Positions 33,543 to 42,723 are shown, counted from the stretch's first letter. The stretch is 64,000 nt of DNA from Pseudomonas sp. TH43 (GCF_016650635.1 NZ_JAEKFI010000001.1:1426001-1490000); one strand, 5' to 3'. The notes: generated from the sequence alone by a model not told the origin. Translations and numbers: made by a program.

Positions 33543-35771
33543 TCAGGATTTGTCGGACGCGTATTCGTAGTTGTAATAGCCGTAGCCGCCATTGCCGTAA
33601 TAGCTCGCGGCACGCTTCTCGACGCCGTTGAACACTGCGCCTTTCAACTCGATGCCGTTCTGCGCGAAGCGGCGGATGGTCAATTCGATCTCCTTGGCCG
33701 GGTTCACCCCGAAGCGTGTGACGATCAGGCTGATGCCGGCTTCACGGCCAACAATCGCTGCATCGGTCACGGCCAGCAGCGGCGGCGTATCGATGATCAC
33801 CAGGTCGTACATTTCGCTGAGTTGCGCCAGCAGCTCGCGGAAGTTGGCGTGCATCAGCAGCTCGGACGGGTTGGGCGGCACCTGACCACGGCTGATGAAG
33901 TGCAAATTGTCGACTTCGACGCGGTTGATTGCCTGCTCGATGCTGCAACGCTTGACCAGCAGATCGGACAAACCGTTGGTGATCGGCGTGTTGAGGGTTT
34001 TGTGCAGATGACCTTTGCGCATGTCGGCATCGATCAGCACCACGCGCTGACCACTTTGCGCCATCACCGCAGCGAGGTTGGAAGACACGAATGTCTTGCC
34101 GACCTGCGGGCTCGGCCCGGAAATCATGATGCGGTTGTTGGTCGAATCGAGCCCGGCGAAATGCAGGCACGTGCGCAGGCTGCGAATCGACTCGATGGAC
34201 AAATCCGTCGGGTTGCGCAGCGCCAACAGATACGCCGGTTTATCGACACCGTCACGGGCGCGACCTTTTTTGCTGTCCTCTTCCTGCTGCAACGCGCTGT
34301 AGGGAATCGACGCGTACACCGGCAAGCCCAGTTGCTCAATGGCTTCGGGGCCTTCGAGGCCGCGACTCAGGGATTTGCGCAGCAGCACCAGCGCCACGCC
34401 AATGAAAGCGCCGAGCAGCGTTGCGATCAGCACGATCAAGGCTTTTTTCGGTTTGACCGGGCTGGTCAGGTCGACGTCCGCAGTGTCGATCAGGCGCACG
34501 TTGCCCACCGCACCGGCGCGGATGATGTCGAGTTCCTGGGACTTGTTCAGCAATTGCGTGTAGATCTGCGAGGCGACTTCAACGTCGCGGGTCAGGTTAA
34601 GCAATTCCTGTTGCGTGGCGGGCAGATCACCGACCTTGCCTTCCAGCGACTTCTGCTGCTGGACCAATTCACCGAGCTGGCTCATCAGTGCGCGATAGGC
34701 CGGGTGCTGTTTGGTGAACTTGCGATCCATCTCCGCCTGCTGCATTTTCAGCTCGGAAATCCGCGTTTCCAGCGCTACGGACTGGCCGAGCACCGATTGC
34801 GTTTCCAACGAGATGTTCACGGTCTTGCCGTGGGTCTGATAGGCGTTGAGCGCATCGCTGGCCTTGGCCAGATCACGCTTGACCTGCGGCAATTGGCTTT
34901 GCAGGAAGGCCAGGCTCTGGGCGGCTTCGGCTGAAGTGCGTCGTACATTCTGATCAACGTACAGCGACGCGATCTTGTTGAGAATCTTCACCGCTTCCGC
35001 AGCATCACTGCTGGCCAGGGCCAGACGAATGATCCCCGACTCCTTGCCCTGTTCGGAAATATCCAGCGCGTCCTGATACCCCTGAATGGTCACGATCCGT
35101 GGATTGCGCACCACTTCGAAACGGGTGCCGGGGTTAGCCAGTAACTGGGTGATTTGCCCTTCTACGCCGTCCTGCGCGAACGCTTCACCGACGACGCCGT
35201 CGACCAGCAGGTTGTCGTTGTCATCGAGCAACTGGAAGCGCTTCTGTTCACCCGCAATCAGGGTGAGTTTCTTGCCCAGCAGTTCTTTGGGCAGATTGAG
35301 CCGGGCAAATTCCAGACGCTCACCGCCCCAGGCGTAACTGCTCAGGCCGAAGCGCGGCGCGGCGACGCTGGTATCGGTTTCGCCGCGGTAACGCCGGGCG
35401 AGAAAGCCACCGATGACCGGGAACGTGTTGGGCGTGACATCGATATCCAGGCGCAGGTCGTCAACGGTTTTACCGATGACGGCGCGGGACTTGATGATGC
35501 CGATTTCGGTCACCGATGGCGATTGGCCGCCGAGCATGCTGTTGAGGTCGGAGAACCCGAGCATGTCGTTCTTTTTCGGTTCGACCTGCACCAGCGCGTT
35601 CGCCAGGTACACCGGCGTCGCCAGAACGGCATAGGCAACACCGGTGACCATAAAGGCCCCGGTCAATGCGCCGATCAACCACTTCTGATCGATCAGACTG
35701 CCAAATATGCCGAGCAGATCAATACTGTCTTGATCGTTGTCACGGGTGCCGATTACGGACGGTAACTGCAT
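33543..35771 (-). CDS. Wzc-like tyrosine autokinase/polysaccharide copolymerase
   Basis: A 742-residue inner-membrane protein. It has an N-terminal Wzz-type domain with membrane segments near residues 35-55 and 440-460, separated by a long periplasmic coiled-coil stretch. The cytoplasmic kinase has Walker A GPSPQVGKTF, Walker A' VVLIDADMR and Walker B LVIIDTPP. It ends in a tyrosine cluster (YYGNGGYGYYNYEY), the autophosphorylation site. It controls chain length and export with the Wza-like protein, and is reset by the Wzb-like phosphatase next door. The start at 35771 matches the usual length; ATG at 35792 is an alternative. Confidence 0.93.
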   Translation of the reverse strand: MQLPSVIGTRDNDQDSIDLLGIFGSLIDQKWLIGALTGAFMVTGVAYAVLATPVYLANALVQVEPKKNDMLGFSDLNSMLGGQSPSVTEIGIIKSRAVIGKTVDDLRLDIDVTPNTFPVIGGFLARRYRGETDTSVAAPRFGLSSYAWGGERLEFARLNLPKELLGKKLTLIAGEQKRFQLLDDNDNLLVDGVVGEAFAQDGVEGQITQLLANPGTRFEVVRNPRIVTIQGYQDALDISEQGKESGIIRLALASSDAAEAVKILNKIASLYVDQNVRRTSAEAAQSLAFLQSQLPQVKRDLAKASDALNAYQTHGKTVNISLETQSVLGQSVALETRISELKMQQAEMDRKFTKQHPAYRALMSQLGELVQQQKSLEGKVGDLPATQQELLNLTRDVEVASQIYTQLLNKSQELDIIRAGAVGNVRLIDTADVDLTSPVKPKKALIVLIATLLGAFIGVALVLLRKSLSRGLEGPEAIEQLGLPVYASIPYSALQQEEDSKKGRARDGVDKPAYLLALRNPTDLSIESIRSLRTCLHFAGLDSTNNRIMISGPSPQVGKTFVSSNLAAVMAQSGQRVVLIDADMRKGHLHKTLNTPITNGLSDLLVKRCSIEQAINRVEVDNLHFISRGQVPPNPSELLMHANFRELLAQLSEMYDLVIIDTPPLLAVTDAAIVGREAGISLIVTRFGVNPAKEIELTIRRFAQNGIELKGAVFNGVEKRAASYYGNGGYGYYNYEYASDKS

Positions 35772-35810
35772 AAGTCTGTTCTTACCATTCATTGATCTGA
35801 AGAATATTCA

Positions 35811-36272
35811 TCAACGCGCCAAGCGTTGCGCCCATGAGCTGACAGCATCTTCAATCAATGCATGGGCATGAATAAAAGCGGCCTTGCCTTGACGATACGG
35901 ATCTTGTATTTCGCGCTCGCTTTGCCACTTGCCGAGTAGAAACACTTTGCCCCTCGCGTGAGAGGCAATCTTCAATACTTGATTTACATGCTGTTTTTCC
36001 ATGACCAGAATCAAGTCCGAGTCATTGATGATGTCCGAGGTCAGTTGCCGCGCCTGGAACGCTTCGGCACAGTGTCCGTGGTTTTCGAGAACTGCGCGGG
36101 CCGAAGCCTCGACGCCCTCGCCGACTCTGGCCGACAGGCCCGCAGAGGACACCGTGATTGCCGAGGCACCCAGCGCATTACGCAACAACAGTTCTGCCGT
36201 CGGACTTCGGCATATATTGCCCACGCAAACAACAAGGATCTTTCTGAACAAGGTTTTACTTTCCTCTGTCAT
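35811..36272 (-). CDS. Low-molecular-weight protein tyrosine phosphatase (Wzb-like)
   Basis: A 153-residue phosphatase with the catalytic loop VCVGNICRSP (C-x5-R) near the N-terminus and the general acid DPY near residue 125. It should dephosphorylate the Wzc-like kinase and so control polymer assembly. It is the first gene of the leftward operon. The start at 36272 is chosen over 36299 because it gives the normal N-terminus; the gap to the divergent glycosidase holds repeated motifs. Confidence 0.92.
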   Translation of the reverse strand: MTEESKTLFRKILVVCVGNICRSPTAELLLRNALGASAITVSSAGLSARVGEGVEASARAVLENHGHCAEAFQARQLTSDIINDSDLILVMEKQHVNQVLKIASHARGKVFLLGKWQSEREIQDPYRQGKAAFIHAHALIEDAVSSWAQRLAR

Positions 36273-36405
36273 GTCAAACGGCCAACATCCCGAGGGCATT
36301 TGAATGAACCCTCAAGATCTTCCTGCACTCAGAAATAGATTCGCCCTGTTAGTACCGGAGCATTAAGTACCACAGCGTTTAAAAGCCCCCCAACCACAAT
36401 TAGCG

Positions 36406-36456
36406 GACTAAAAATAACTGTGATTTTCAGCTGTTTGATTTCCGACAAAAAATAAC
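36406..36456. promoter_or_regulatory. Two copies of GACWAAAAATAAC in the wzb/glycosidase gap
   Basis: GACTAAAAATAAC at 36406-36418 and GACAAAAAATAAC at 36444-36456, 38 bases apart. The same motif is at 25179 and, with one change, at 23930. It lies in the divergent gap between the wzb-like operon and the glycosidase gene. Confidence 0.5.
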
Positions 36457-36544
36457 ATTCGTGCACTAAGTGCCATCATCCCTATCGAAACTTGGGTAAC
36501 GAGATATTTGTTCGTAGTTGTCACTTCTCTTCGGGAGAGCAGAC

Positions 36545-37501
36545 ATGAAATCAGTCCATCTCAAAAAACTCGGCGCGCTGGCGCTGATGGTGCTGGGTGC
36601 AACGACTCAGGTGCACGCCAGCGAAACGTTTCCCAACCTTCCGGCCAAGAACATCGGCGTTCAGGTGAAGATTCAGAACTTCTCTGCCGCTGACGCCGCG
36701 CAAATCAAATCGGCAGGCTTCGGTTTTGTACGCTTCGGCGTGTGGAGTGACAGCCTGAGTGCCAAGGCTTATCAGAAACAGGTCAGCGATGCGTTTGCAG
36801 CGGCCCAGTCTGCGGGCCTGCCGGTCTTGCTGACGGTCCGTGCGATCAAACCGTTGCCCGCAACCTCAAGCGCCGAGCTGGCCACCGCCGGGGAAGGCTT
36901 CGCTAAAGCCGTGACAGGGCTGCAGCAGTCGTACAGCGAGCAACTGGTAGCGATCGAGCTTTGGAATGAGCCCGACCTGGAAACGTACTGGCCGACACGC
37001 AATTTCGACACGACGTTTGTGCCGTTCATGAGCGGCGTGTGCAAGACCCTGCAGGAGCAACCACAATCGACCCCGGTGATCGGTTACGGCTTCGCCCGTC
37101 CACCCAGCGCTGGTTCAGCGTCCACCGTGGCGCTGAGCCGCATCGTCAGCGAATACCCCAAATGCTTGAACGCCGTGTCCTATCACCCGTATGGCATGAC
37201 GGCCACGCAGATCAGTAATGCGCAGAACTTCATTCAGCAAAACTTTCATCTGCCGGGGGTGATCAGTGAATGGGGCATCTCGGCGCTCGCGTCCAACGGC
37301 GGCGCTGAAGGGCAAGCGAGCAAGATCGACGCGTTTATCGGCGATGTTAAAAAACTCAAGATCCCGCTGACCTCCATCTATGAATGGAAAAACAGTGATA
37401 CGGGCAGTAATGATCGCGAGAAGAACTTCGGCCTGCTGACCTCTGACGGCCAGCCGAAACCGGCACGCCTGTCGGTCGAAGCCCTGTTGAACGCCGAATA
37501 G
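36545..37501 (+). CDS. Secreted glycoside hydrolase (PslG-like/GH39-like)
   Basis: A 318-residue exported protein with a signal peptide (LKKLGALALMVLGATTQVHA). The mature part is a TIM-barrel glycosidase: ELWNEPDLE carries the likely acid/base Glu after strand 4 and ISEWG the nucleophile Glu after strand 7. This layout fits clan GH-A enzymes such as PslG, which trims exopolysaccharide in the periplasm. It is divergent from the wzb-like operon and probably processes the polymer made here. GGGAG precedes the start. Confidence 0.8.
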   Translation: MKSVHLKKLGALALMVLGATTQVHASETFPNLPAKNIGVQVKIQNFSAADAAQIKSAGFGFVRFGVWSDSLSAKAYQKQVSDAFAAAQSAGLPVLLTVRAIKPLPATSSAELATAGEGFAKAVTGLQQSYSEQLVAIELWNEPDLETYWPTRNFDTTFVPFMSGVCKTLQEQPQSTPVIGYGFARPPSAGSASTVALSRIVSEYPKCLNAVSYHPYGMTATQISNAQNFIQQNFHLPGVISEWGISALASNGGAEGQASKIDAFIGDVKKLKIPLTSIYEWKNSDTGSNDREKNFGLLTSDGQPKPARLSVEALLNAE

Positions 37502-37703
37502 TCCCCGCGCAACCGGTCTGTACGCAGGTCGGTTGCTTTGAACCTGTTGGCGGTTTTGGCATCGTATTTATCGATAGCGCGCCCCACCTTTCAAACAATC
37601 GTTCTCAGGTTGTTGCCACAGGGGCCATCGATACACGTATGTACCCTTGAGTGGCTGTCAGCGCTCGGGTAATGTCATCAGACCCATAGGATAGAGCACG
37701 CCC

Positions 37704-38630
37704 ATGACTTCCAAGCTGGAACAACTCAAACAGTTCACCACCGTTGTGGCCGACACCGGCGACTTCGAAGCGATCTCCCGGGTCAAACCGGTCGACGCCA
37801 CCACCAACCCTTCCCTGCTGCTCAAAGCTGCAGCCATTCCGGCGTACGCCGAGCTGCTGAACGCCTGTGTCAGCGACTGCAAGGGCGATGTCGGCCTGGC
37901 CAGCGACCGTTTTGGCGTTGCGGTAGGTCAGGAAATTCTCAAAGTGATTCCGGGCCGTATCTCCACTGAAGTGGATGCGCGCCTGTCGTTCGACAAGGAC
38001 GCCGTACTCAAGCGAGCGCATCGCCTGATCGAGCTGTACGACAAGGCCGGCATTGGCCGCGACCGCGTACTGATCAAGATCGCCTCGACCTGGGAAGGTA
38101 TTCGCGCTGCTGAAGTGCTGGAGAAGGAAGGCATTCAGACCAACCTGACCTTGCTGTTCTCCTTCGCCCAGGCCGCCGCCTGCGCCGATGCCGGCGTGTT
38201 CCTGATTTCGCCGTTCGTGGGCCGCATCTACGACTGGTACAAGAAAGCCAACGGCAACGACTACACCGGCGCTGATGATCCGGGCGTGCAGTCGGTGACA
38301 CGCATCTACAACTACTACAAGGCCAATGACTACAAGACCGTGGTCATGGGCGCGAGCTTCCGCAACCTCAACCAGATCGAGCAACTGGCCGGCTGCGACC
38401 GCCTGACCATCAGCCCTGACCTGATCGACAAGCTGGCGGCCGATACTGGCAAGCTTGAGCGCAAACTGGCGCCAGGGCATGCCGGTGAAGCGCGTCTGAA
38501 CCTCAACGAAGCGCAATTCCGCTGGTTGTCGAACGAAGACGCCATGGCTACCGAGAAACTGGCCGAGGGCATTCGTCAGTTTGCTCGCGACCAGGAGAAG
38601 CTTGAGGCGTTGCTGCAGGCCAAGCTGTGA
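37704..38630 (+). CDS. tal: Transaldolase
   Basis: A 308-residue TalB-type transaldolase of the pentose phosphate pathway. It starts [21 protein letters not shown], has [12 protein letters not shown] and the Schiff-base lysine in RVLIKIAST (about residue 132), and [13 protein letters not shown] and ISPFVGRI. In P. aeruginosa tal is, from memory, next to dusA, so the exopolysaccharide locus is inserted between them here. It ends in a strong terminator and a REP. Confidence 0.97.
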   Translation: MTSKLEQLKQFTTVVADTGDFEAISRVKPVDATTNPSLLLKAAAIPAYAELLNACVSDCKGDVGLASDRFGVAVGQEILKVIPGRISTEVDARLSFDKDAVLKRAHRLIELYDKAGIGRDRVLIKIASTWEGIRAAEVLEKEGIQTNLTLLFSFAQAAACADAGVFLISPFVGRIYDWYKKANGNDYTGADDPGVQSVTRIYNYYKANDYKTVVMGASFRNLNQIEQLAGCDRLTISPDLIDKLAADTGKLERKLAPGHAGEARLNLNEAQFRWLSNEDAMATEKLAEGIRQFARDQEKLEALLQAKL

Positions 38631-38653
38631 TTTGAGTTAGCGACATGCAAAAA

Positions 38654-38682
38654 GGGCGAACCTCGTGGGTTCGCCCTTTTTT
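38654..38682 (+). terminator. Intrinsic terminator of tal
   Basis: GGGCGAACC, short loop, GGTTCGCCC, then six T residues. Confidence 0.9.
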
Positions 38683-38720
38683 GTGGCTGCTGGGAAATTC
38701 TTGGTGATCTTGCGGCCGCT

Positions 38721-38795
38721 TTCGCGAGCAGGCTCGCTCTCACAAGGGATCCATGATCGACGCCGCATCAGTGTGGGAGCGAGCCTGCTCGCGAA
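38721..38795. repeat. REP inverted pair (GCGAGCAGGCTCGCTC type)
   Basis: Arms at 38721-38743 and 38773-38795, one mismatch. Confidence 0.9.
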
Positions 38796-38827
38796 GAGGC
38801 CAGGCCAGACACCATCACTTCATAAGA

Positions 38828-39310
38828 TCAATGTCTTTCGAGGGCATTGACCAGATCATGAAACGCTTCACGATTGGAGTCGTTCAGGCCCATGAGGATC
38901 TTGTGCGCTTCAAGCACCTTGATTCGCACAACCTCTTCCGACTGATCCTGATCCGGCAGGTCGTCCAGGCACTCCGGGCAAGGCACGGGGTGGTTGACGA
39001 TATTGAACACCTGCTCGAAACCCATCGATTGCAACAGACGGGTGATGTCATCGTGGGTGGTGACGACGGTCGGCAGCAGGCCGACCTTCTGCCGCGACAG
39101 GATCGACAACTTGGCCAACAGGCCCAATGTCGTGCTGTCGATGCTGCGGGTTTCGGTCAAATCGATCACGATCGCGTTGAAATTCAACGCGGTGAAGATT
39201 TTCTCAATAGTCGCATCCAACGCCGAACACAGGGTCAGGCGAACTTCACCGACGAACTTCAGGACGAAGGTGCCATCCTGCTCGGCGAACTGGATTCTAC
39301 CGGTACTCAT
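38828..39310 (-). CDS. rssC: STAS-domain anti-sigma-factor antagonist (RssC-like)
   Basis: A 160-residue protein with an N-terminal STAS domain: VLKFVGEVRLTLC and DLTETRSIDSTTLGLLAKL, the latter carrying the usual phosphorylated Ser/Thr. The C-terminal ~60 residues are extra, with a CPEC pair. It is the partner of RssB: in P. aeruginosa the unphosphorylated form modulates RpoS stability. The ATG overlaps the rssB stop (TAATG), so the pair is coupled. Confidence 0.88.
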   Translation of the reverse strand: MSTGRIQFAEQDGTFVLKFVGEVRLTLCSALDATIEKIFTALNFNAIVIDLTETRSIDSTTLGLLAKLSILSRQKVGLLPTVVTTHDDITRLLQSMGFEQVFNIVNHPVPCPECLDDLPDQDQSEEVVRIKVLEAHKILMGLNDSNREAFHDLVNALERH

Positions 39311-40491
39311 TAAAGATTCCTGCTCAACACCAACAGGGCGATATCATCCGGCATCTCCCCTAGCGTGGCCAATCCAAACACTTGCCGCAGACCATCCAGG
39401 CTGCCGCCCGCTGACTTCACCCGCTGGGGCAAAGCAGCTTCTTTTTCTTTGAGCGTGGGTTCTGGCAAAAGGTCCAGAATGCCATCCGACATCAGCGTCA
39501 GGCTGAACGTCGGCGGCAGCTCAAGCACGTGGTCTTCGTAGGTGGCTTCATTGAAGAGCCCCACCGGCAGACCACGTCCTTCCAGATAACGAACACTGTC
39601 AGGCGTGTACAACACAGGCAACGGCAGATGGCCGCCGATGCTATAGGTCAACAAACCGGTCTCCTCGTCGATGACTCCACCGACCATTGTGACGTGTTTA
39701 CCCAGCTTACAACTGATCAGCCCCCGGTTGATATGACCAAGGACTTCCGAAGGCTTGAATTCCGGCAATGTGCCGTTGCGCTTGGATTCGAACAACAGGC
39801 GCGTGGTCATGAATTTCAGCAACACGGTAACAAAGGCTGAAGAAGCGCCATGACCGGATACATCCGCCAGGTAGAACGCAACCCGGCGCTCGTCGACACG
39901 GAAGTAGTCGACAAAATCACCCGACAGGTACAGCGACGGGATGATCTGGTGAGCAAACTTGAACTCGTCAATGCTCCACGGGCTTTCCGGCAGCATGTTC
40001 ATCTGCACCTGGCGACCGGCATTCTGGTCTTCCTGGAGCAGGTTCAGGCTGGCCGCGAGCTCGCGGTTGGCCTTTTCCAGCTTCTCGCGGTAGCGCTGGT
40101 TTTCCAGCAGCAGGCGCGCACGATCCAGGGCCCGACGCACAGAGTGCTCGAGCACGGCCAGATCTTCTAGAGGCTTGATCAGGTAGTCCGCCGCGCCCAG
40201 GCGCAGGGCCTCGACCGCGTCGTTCATCACACCGGCACCCGAAACGACGATCACCGGTGTTTGCGGCGACAGCTCGGTGACCTGACGGATAAGTTCGAGA
40301 CCGCCCATCTGCGGCATACGCAGATCGCAGATGACCAAGTCGGGCTTGTCTTGCTCGAATACCTGAAGACCCTGTTGGCCATTGCTGGCCTGCAGGACGC
40401 TGAAACCACTGTCTTCCAAATAGGCCGCGAGGCTCGCGCGCACTACTTCGTCATCATCGATTATCAGCAGCGTGGCACTGGTTTTTGGCAT
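39310..40491 (-). CDS. rssB: Response regulator with PP2C phosphatase domain (RssB)
   Basis: A 393-residue protein. The receiver domain (TLLIIDDDEVVRASL, phosphoacceptor in LVICDLRMP, KPL) is followed by a coiled coil (RYREKLEKANRELAASL) and a SpoIIE/PP2C phosphatase domain with SGDFVDYF, ADVSGHG, LMSDGILDL and DDIALLVL. This is the Pseudomonas RssB form, whose phosphatase acts on the STAS partner; E. coli RssB has lost the phosphatase activity. It links signals to RpoS turnover. The gene context, tal-rssC-rssB-PilZ-mlaA, matches the recalled order of P. aeruginosa PA2796-PA2800. Confidence 0.9.
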   Translation of the reverse strand: MPKTSATLLIIDDDEVVRASLAAYLEDSGFSVLQASNGQQGLQVFEQDKPDLVICDLRMPQMGGLELIRQVTELSPQTPVIVVSGAGVMNDAVEALRLGAADYLIKPLEDLAVLEHSVRRALDRARLLLENQRYREKLEKANRELAASLNLLQEDQNAGRQVQMNMLPESPWSIDEFKFAHQIIPSLYLSGDFVDYFRVDERRVAFYLADVSGHGASSAFVTVLLKFMTTRLLFESKRNGTLPEFKPSEVLGHINRGLISCKLGKHVTMVGGVIDEETGLLTYSIGGHLPLPVLYTPDSVRYLEGRGLPVGLFNEATYEDHVLELPPTFSLTLMSDGILDLLPEPTLKEKEAALPQRVKSAGGSLDGLRQVFGLATLGEMPDDIALLVLSRNL

Positions 40492-40766
40492 GTGGGCAAA
40501 CGGCGCCAGAATTAGGTTGGCGTAGTTGGCGAGGCATTAGGCCCGGCGCAGACTACTGGATTCGCTTTCTAGCCTCTCTGCTGCACCGCTTTCGAGCAAT
40601 GGCTCCGAACGCGAGTGCACCAGAGGTGCCCTTCTAAGGCGCAGACGGTACTCCCATCCGCGGGGCGTTTCAAGCATGCGCCGATGGTCGCTTGACGACT
40701 TTACTTGTCAAATCACCGAGAGTTATAAGAACAGCTCAAACCGTAACCCAATGGAAGGTTGAAGCC

Positions 40767-41066
40767 ATGAGTCAAACCGGTCGGGACTACAGCGAAAAGC
40801 GCGATTTCATCCGTATGCGGGTCGATGCCGACGTCGTGCTGATTCATGAAGGCGATCAGGTTTCTGCCGTCTGCATCGACCTCTCCAGCAGCGGCATGCA
40901 GGTCGAAGCCCCCCGGCAATTCACAGTAGGCGACCGTTTGAGCGTGCGCATCGATTCCGAACACGCAGCACTCAGCGGCCTCGAAGCCGAGACCGAAGTA
41001 GTCTGGGTCAAGGCCAAGGACGGCAATAGCCAAAGGCTTGGCCTGACCATCCTGAAGATGAAATAG
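40767..41066 (+). CDS. Small PilZ-domain protein
   Basis: A 99-residue protein starting MSQTGRDYSEKRDFIRMRVD. It has the PilZ motifs: RDFIRMRV (RxxxR-like, with KRDFIR) and DLSSSGMQVE (D/NxSxxG), so it may bind cyclic di-GMP. It is divergent from rssB. GGAAGG lies before the start. The role is unknown; surface or polysaccharide control is a guess. Confidence 0.85.
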   Translation: MSQTGRDYSEKRDFIRMRVDADVVLIHEGDQVSAVCIDLSSSGMQVEAPRQFTVGDRLSVRIDSEHAALSGLEAETEVVWVKAKDGNSQRLGLTILKMK

Positions 41067-41080
41067 CCACTCACAAAAAA

Positions 41081-41098
41081 GGCGACCCTGAGGTCGCC
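41081..41098. terminator. Bidirectional terminator between PilZ gene and mlaA
   Basis: GGCGACC, CTGA-type loop, GGTCGCC. On the minus strand it runs straight into six T residues, so it serves mlaA best; on the plus strand CTTCCTGTTTTT follows. Confidence 0.85.
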
Positions 41099-41120
41099 TT
41101 CCTGTTTTTACCGGTCGAGA

Positions 41121-41810
41121 TTAAAAATCGTCTTCGACCTGACCATCCTTCACCTTGAACTCGCGGTTCTGCAGGTAAGCGTTGCGGATGAAAGTGTACT
41201 TGTCGCCGCTGATCAGCTTCTCGCTCGACAGCAGGCTGGCGCGGGTGTCGACGATGTTCAGGCCGAAGATCGAGTTACGCACTGGCACGTCGTTGATGTA
41301 GCGGTACATACCGGTGTAGCTGTCGACATACTTGGAAGGCGCATCACGCAAAGTGCTTGGGCCCATCAGCGGCAGCATCACGTACGGGCCGCTGCCGACA
41401 CCCCAGTAGCCGAGGGTCTGGCCAAAGTCTTCGTCGCTGCGGTGCAGGCCCATTTTGGTGCCGACGTCGAAGAAGCCGAGCAGACCGAAGGTGGTGTTGA
41501 AGATCAGGCGCGCGGTGTCGACGCCGGCTGCTGCCGGTTTGGCCTGCAAGATGTTGTTGGCAAGGTTGGTGACATCACCGACGTTGCGGAACATGTTGTG
41601 GATGCCGTCTTCCACGAATTGCGGTGTGACGAATTCATAGCCCTGCGCCAAAGGCTTCAGTGCGTAAGTGTCGACAAAATCGTTGAACTGGAAGATTGGG
41701 CGGTTAACGCTTTCCCAAGGGTCTTCTTCCGTTGCCGCCTGAGTGGCAAACGGAGCCAGCAACAGGCCGGCACATACACAAAGCTGAGCGAGCGGATTGC
41801 TCCAGCGCAT
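41121..41810 (-). CDS. mlaA: MlaA/VacJ outer-membrane phospholipid-transport protein
   Basis: A 229-residue protein with a signal peptide (LAQLCVCAGLLLAPFATQA) and the MlaA core DPWESVNRPIFQFND...YALKPLAQGYEFVTP. It pulls mislocalised phospholipids from the outer leaflet toward MlaC and MlaFEDB. Unlike E. coli MlaA, no lipobox Cys is seen at the cleavage site (QAATEEDPW), which makes it probably a soluble-exported or differently anchored form. AAGGAG precedes the start. Confidence 0.93.
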   Translation of the reverse strand: MRWSNPLAQLCVCAGLLLAPFATQAATEEDPWESVNRPIFQFNDFVDTYALKPLAQGYEFVTPQFVEDGIHNMFRNVGDVTNLANNILQAKPAAAGVDTARLIFNTTFGLLGFFDVGTKMGLHRSDEDFGQTLGYWGVGSGPYVMLPLMGPSTLRDAPSKYVDSYTGMYRYINDVPVRNSIFGLNIVDTRASLLSSEKLISGDKYTFIRNAYLQNREFKVKDGQVEDDF

Positions 41811-41994
41811 AGAAAACTCCTTGGAATTGTACTGTCGCGGGCAACGAAGCTCGCGGTTCAAGGGCGACAGTATAAGCGTAAACGGCTTTTTGGGCAGTCC
41901 ACCTGAATTGTGCCTGTAGGACGCGTCCTGCGAGGCCTGTCATCCAACTGTCACTGACCAGCCCTAGCCTTGACGCTATTTCAGGGACGTCTCC

Positions 41995-42615
41995 ATGTCA
42001 CAGGCCGAAATATTGCCCCTCGCTGTGCCCAGCCTGACTGCCGTGTTGTTCGGACTCAGTGGTTGTCTGGTGGATTTTGGCGCCCGCACCCGACAGCTCA
42101 CCAGCGTCTTGCCTGAACACGCCGAAGCCACTCCCGGTGCGCTGGACAGTTTGCACAGCCTGCAACGCCAGCAGATTCCCTGCGCCTGGATTGACGAACT
42201 GCCCCCTGCCCTCGCCCTGCAGCTGTCGGCTGCTTTGCCGACTTGGGTGAAACCGTCGCAACATTCAGCAACAAACAATCCATGGCCCGCCCCCAGCGCC
42301 TGTTGGCAAGCGCTGATGGGCTTGAACGTCGATCGTCTGGACGGCTGCGTCCTGGTCAGCGGTGAGCCGCGACTGCTGCAAGCCGGCCTGAATGCCGGGT
42401 TGTGGACCATTGGCCTGGCCTCATGCGGTTCACTGTGCGGCCTGGCGCCGGCCGAATGGCAGGCCTTGACGCAGAAAGAACGCGAACAGCGGCGCGGCAA
42501 GGCGACCGTGCAGTTATTTGGCCTCGGCGTGCATTCGGTGATCGATCACCTGGGCGAGCTCGACACCTGCCTGGCGGACATCAGCCTGCGTCGTTGCAAA
42601 GGCGAAAAGCCCTGA
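41995..42615 (+). CDS. Degenerate HAD protein, phosphonatase-related
   Basis: A 206-residue protein whose start, AVLFGLSGCLVDFGART, resembles the first HAD motif of phosphonoacetaldehyde hydrolase (ILDWAGTVVDFG). The nucleophile Asp and its neighbour are lost (FGLSG). The third motif region (LVSGEPRLLQAGLNAGLWTIGLA) keeps the fold but lacks the usual acidic pair. It is therefore probably inactive as a phosphatase. From memory it corresponds to the phosphonatase-related gene near queF in P. aeruginosa. No neighbouring phosphonate genes are present. Confidence 0.7.
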   Translation: MSQAEILPLAVPSLTAVLFGLSGCLVDFGARTRQLTSVLPEHAEATPGALDSLHSLQRQQIPCAWIDELPPALALQLSAALPTWVKPSQHSATNNPWPAPSACWQALMGLNVDRLDGCVLVSGEPRLLQAGLNAGLWTIGLASCGSLCGLAPAEWQALTQKEREQRRGKATVQLFGLGVHSVIDHLGELDTCLADISLRRCKGEKP

Positions 42616-42723
42616 TCGGGATCATGCAGGTTGAACGAGAGTGGATTAATCTAAAGGTCAGCCATAGACCTTTGGCGCGCGGCTGCGGTCAATGCCAGTG
42701 CCTCTCGATAAAAGGAAAACACC

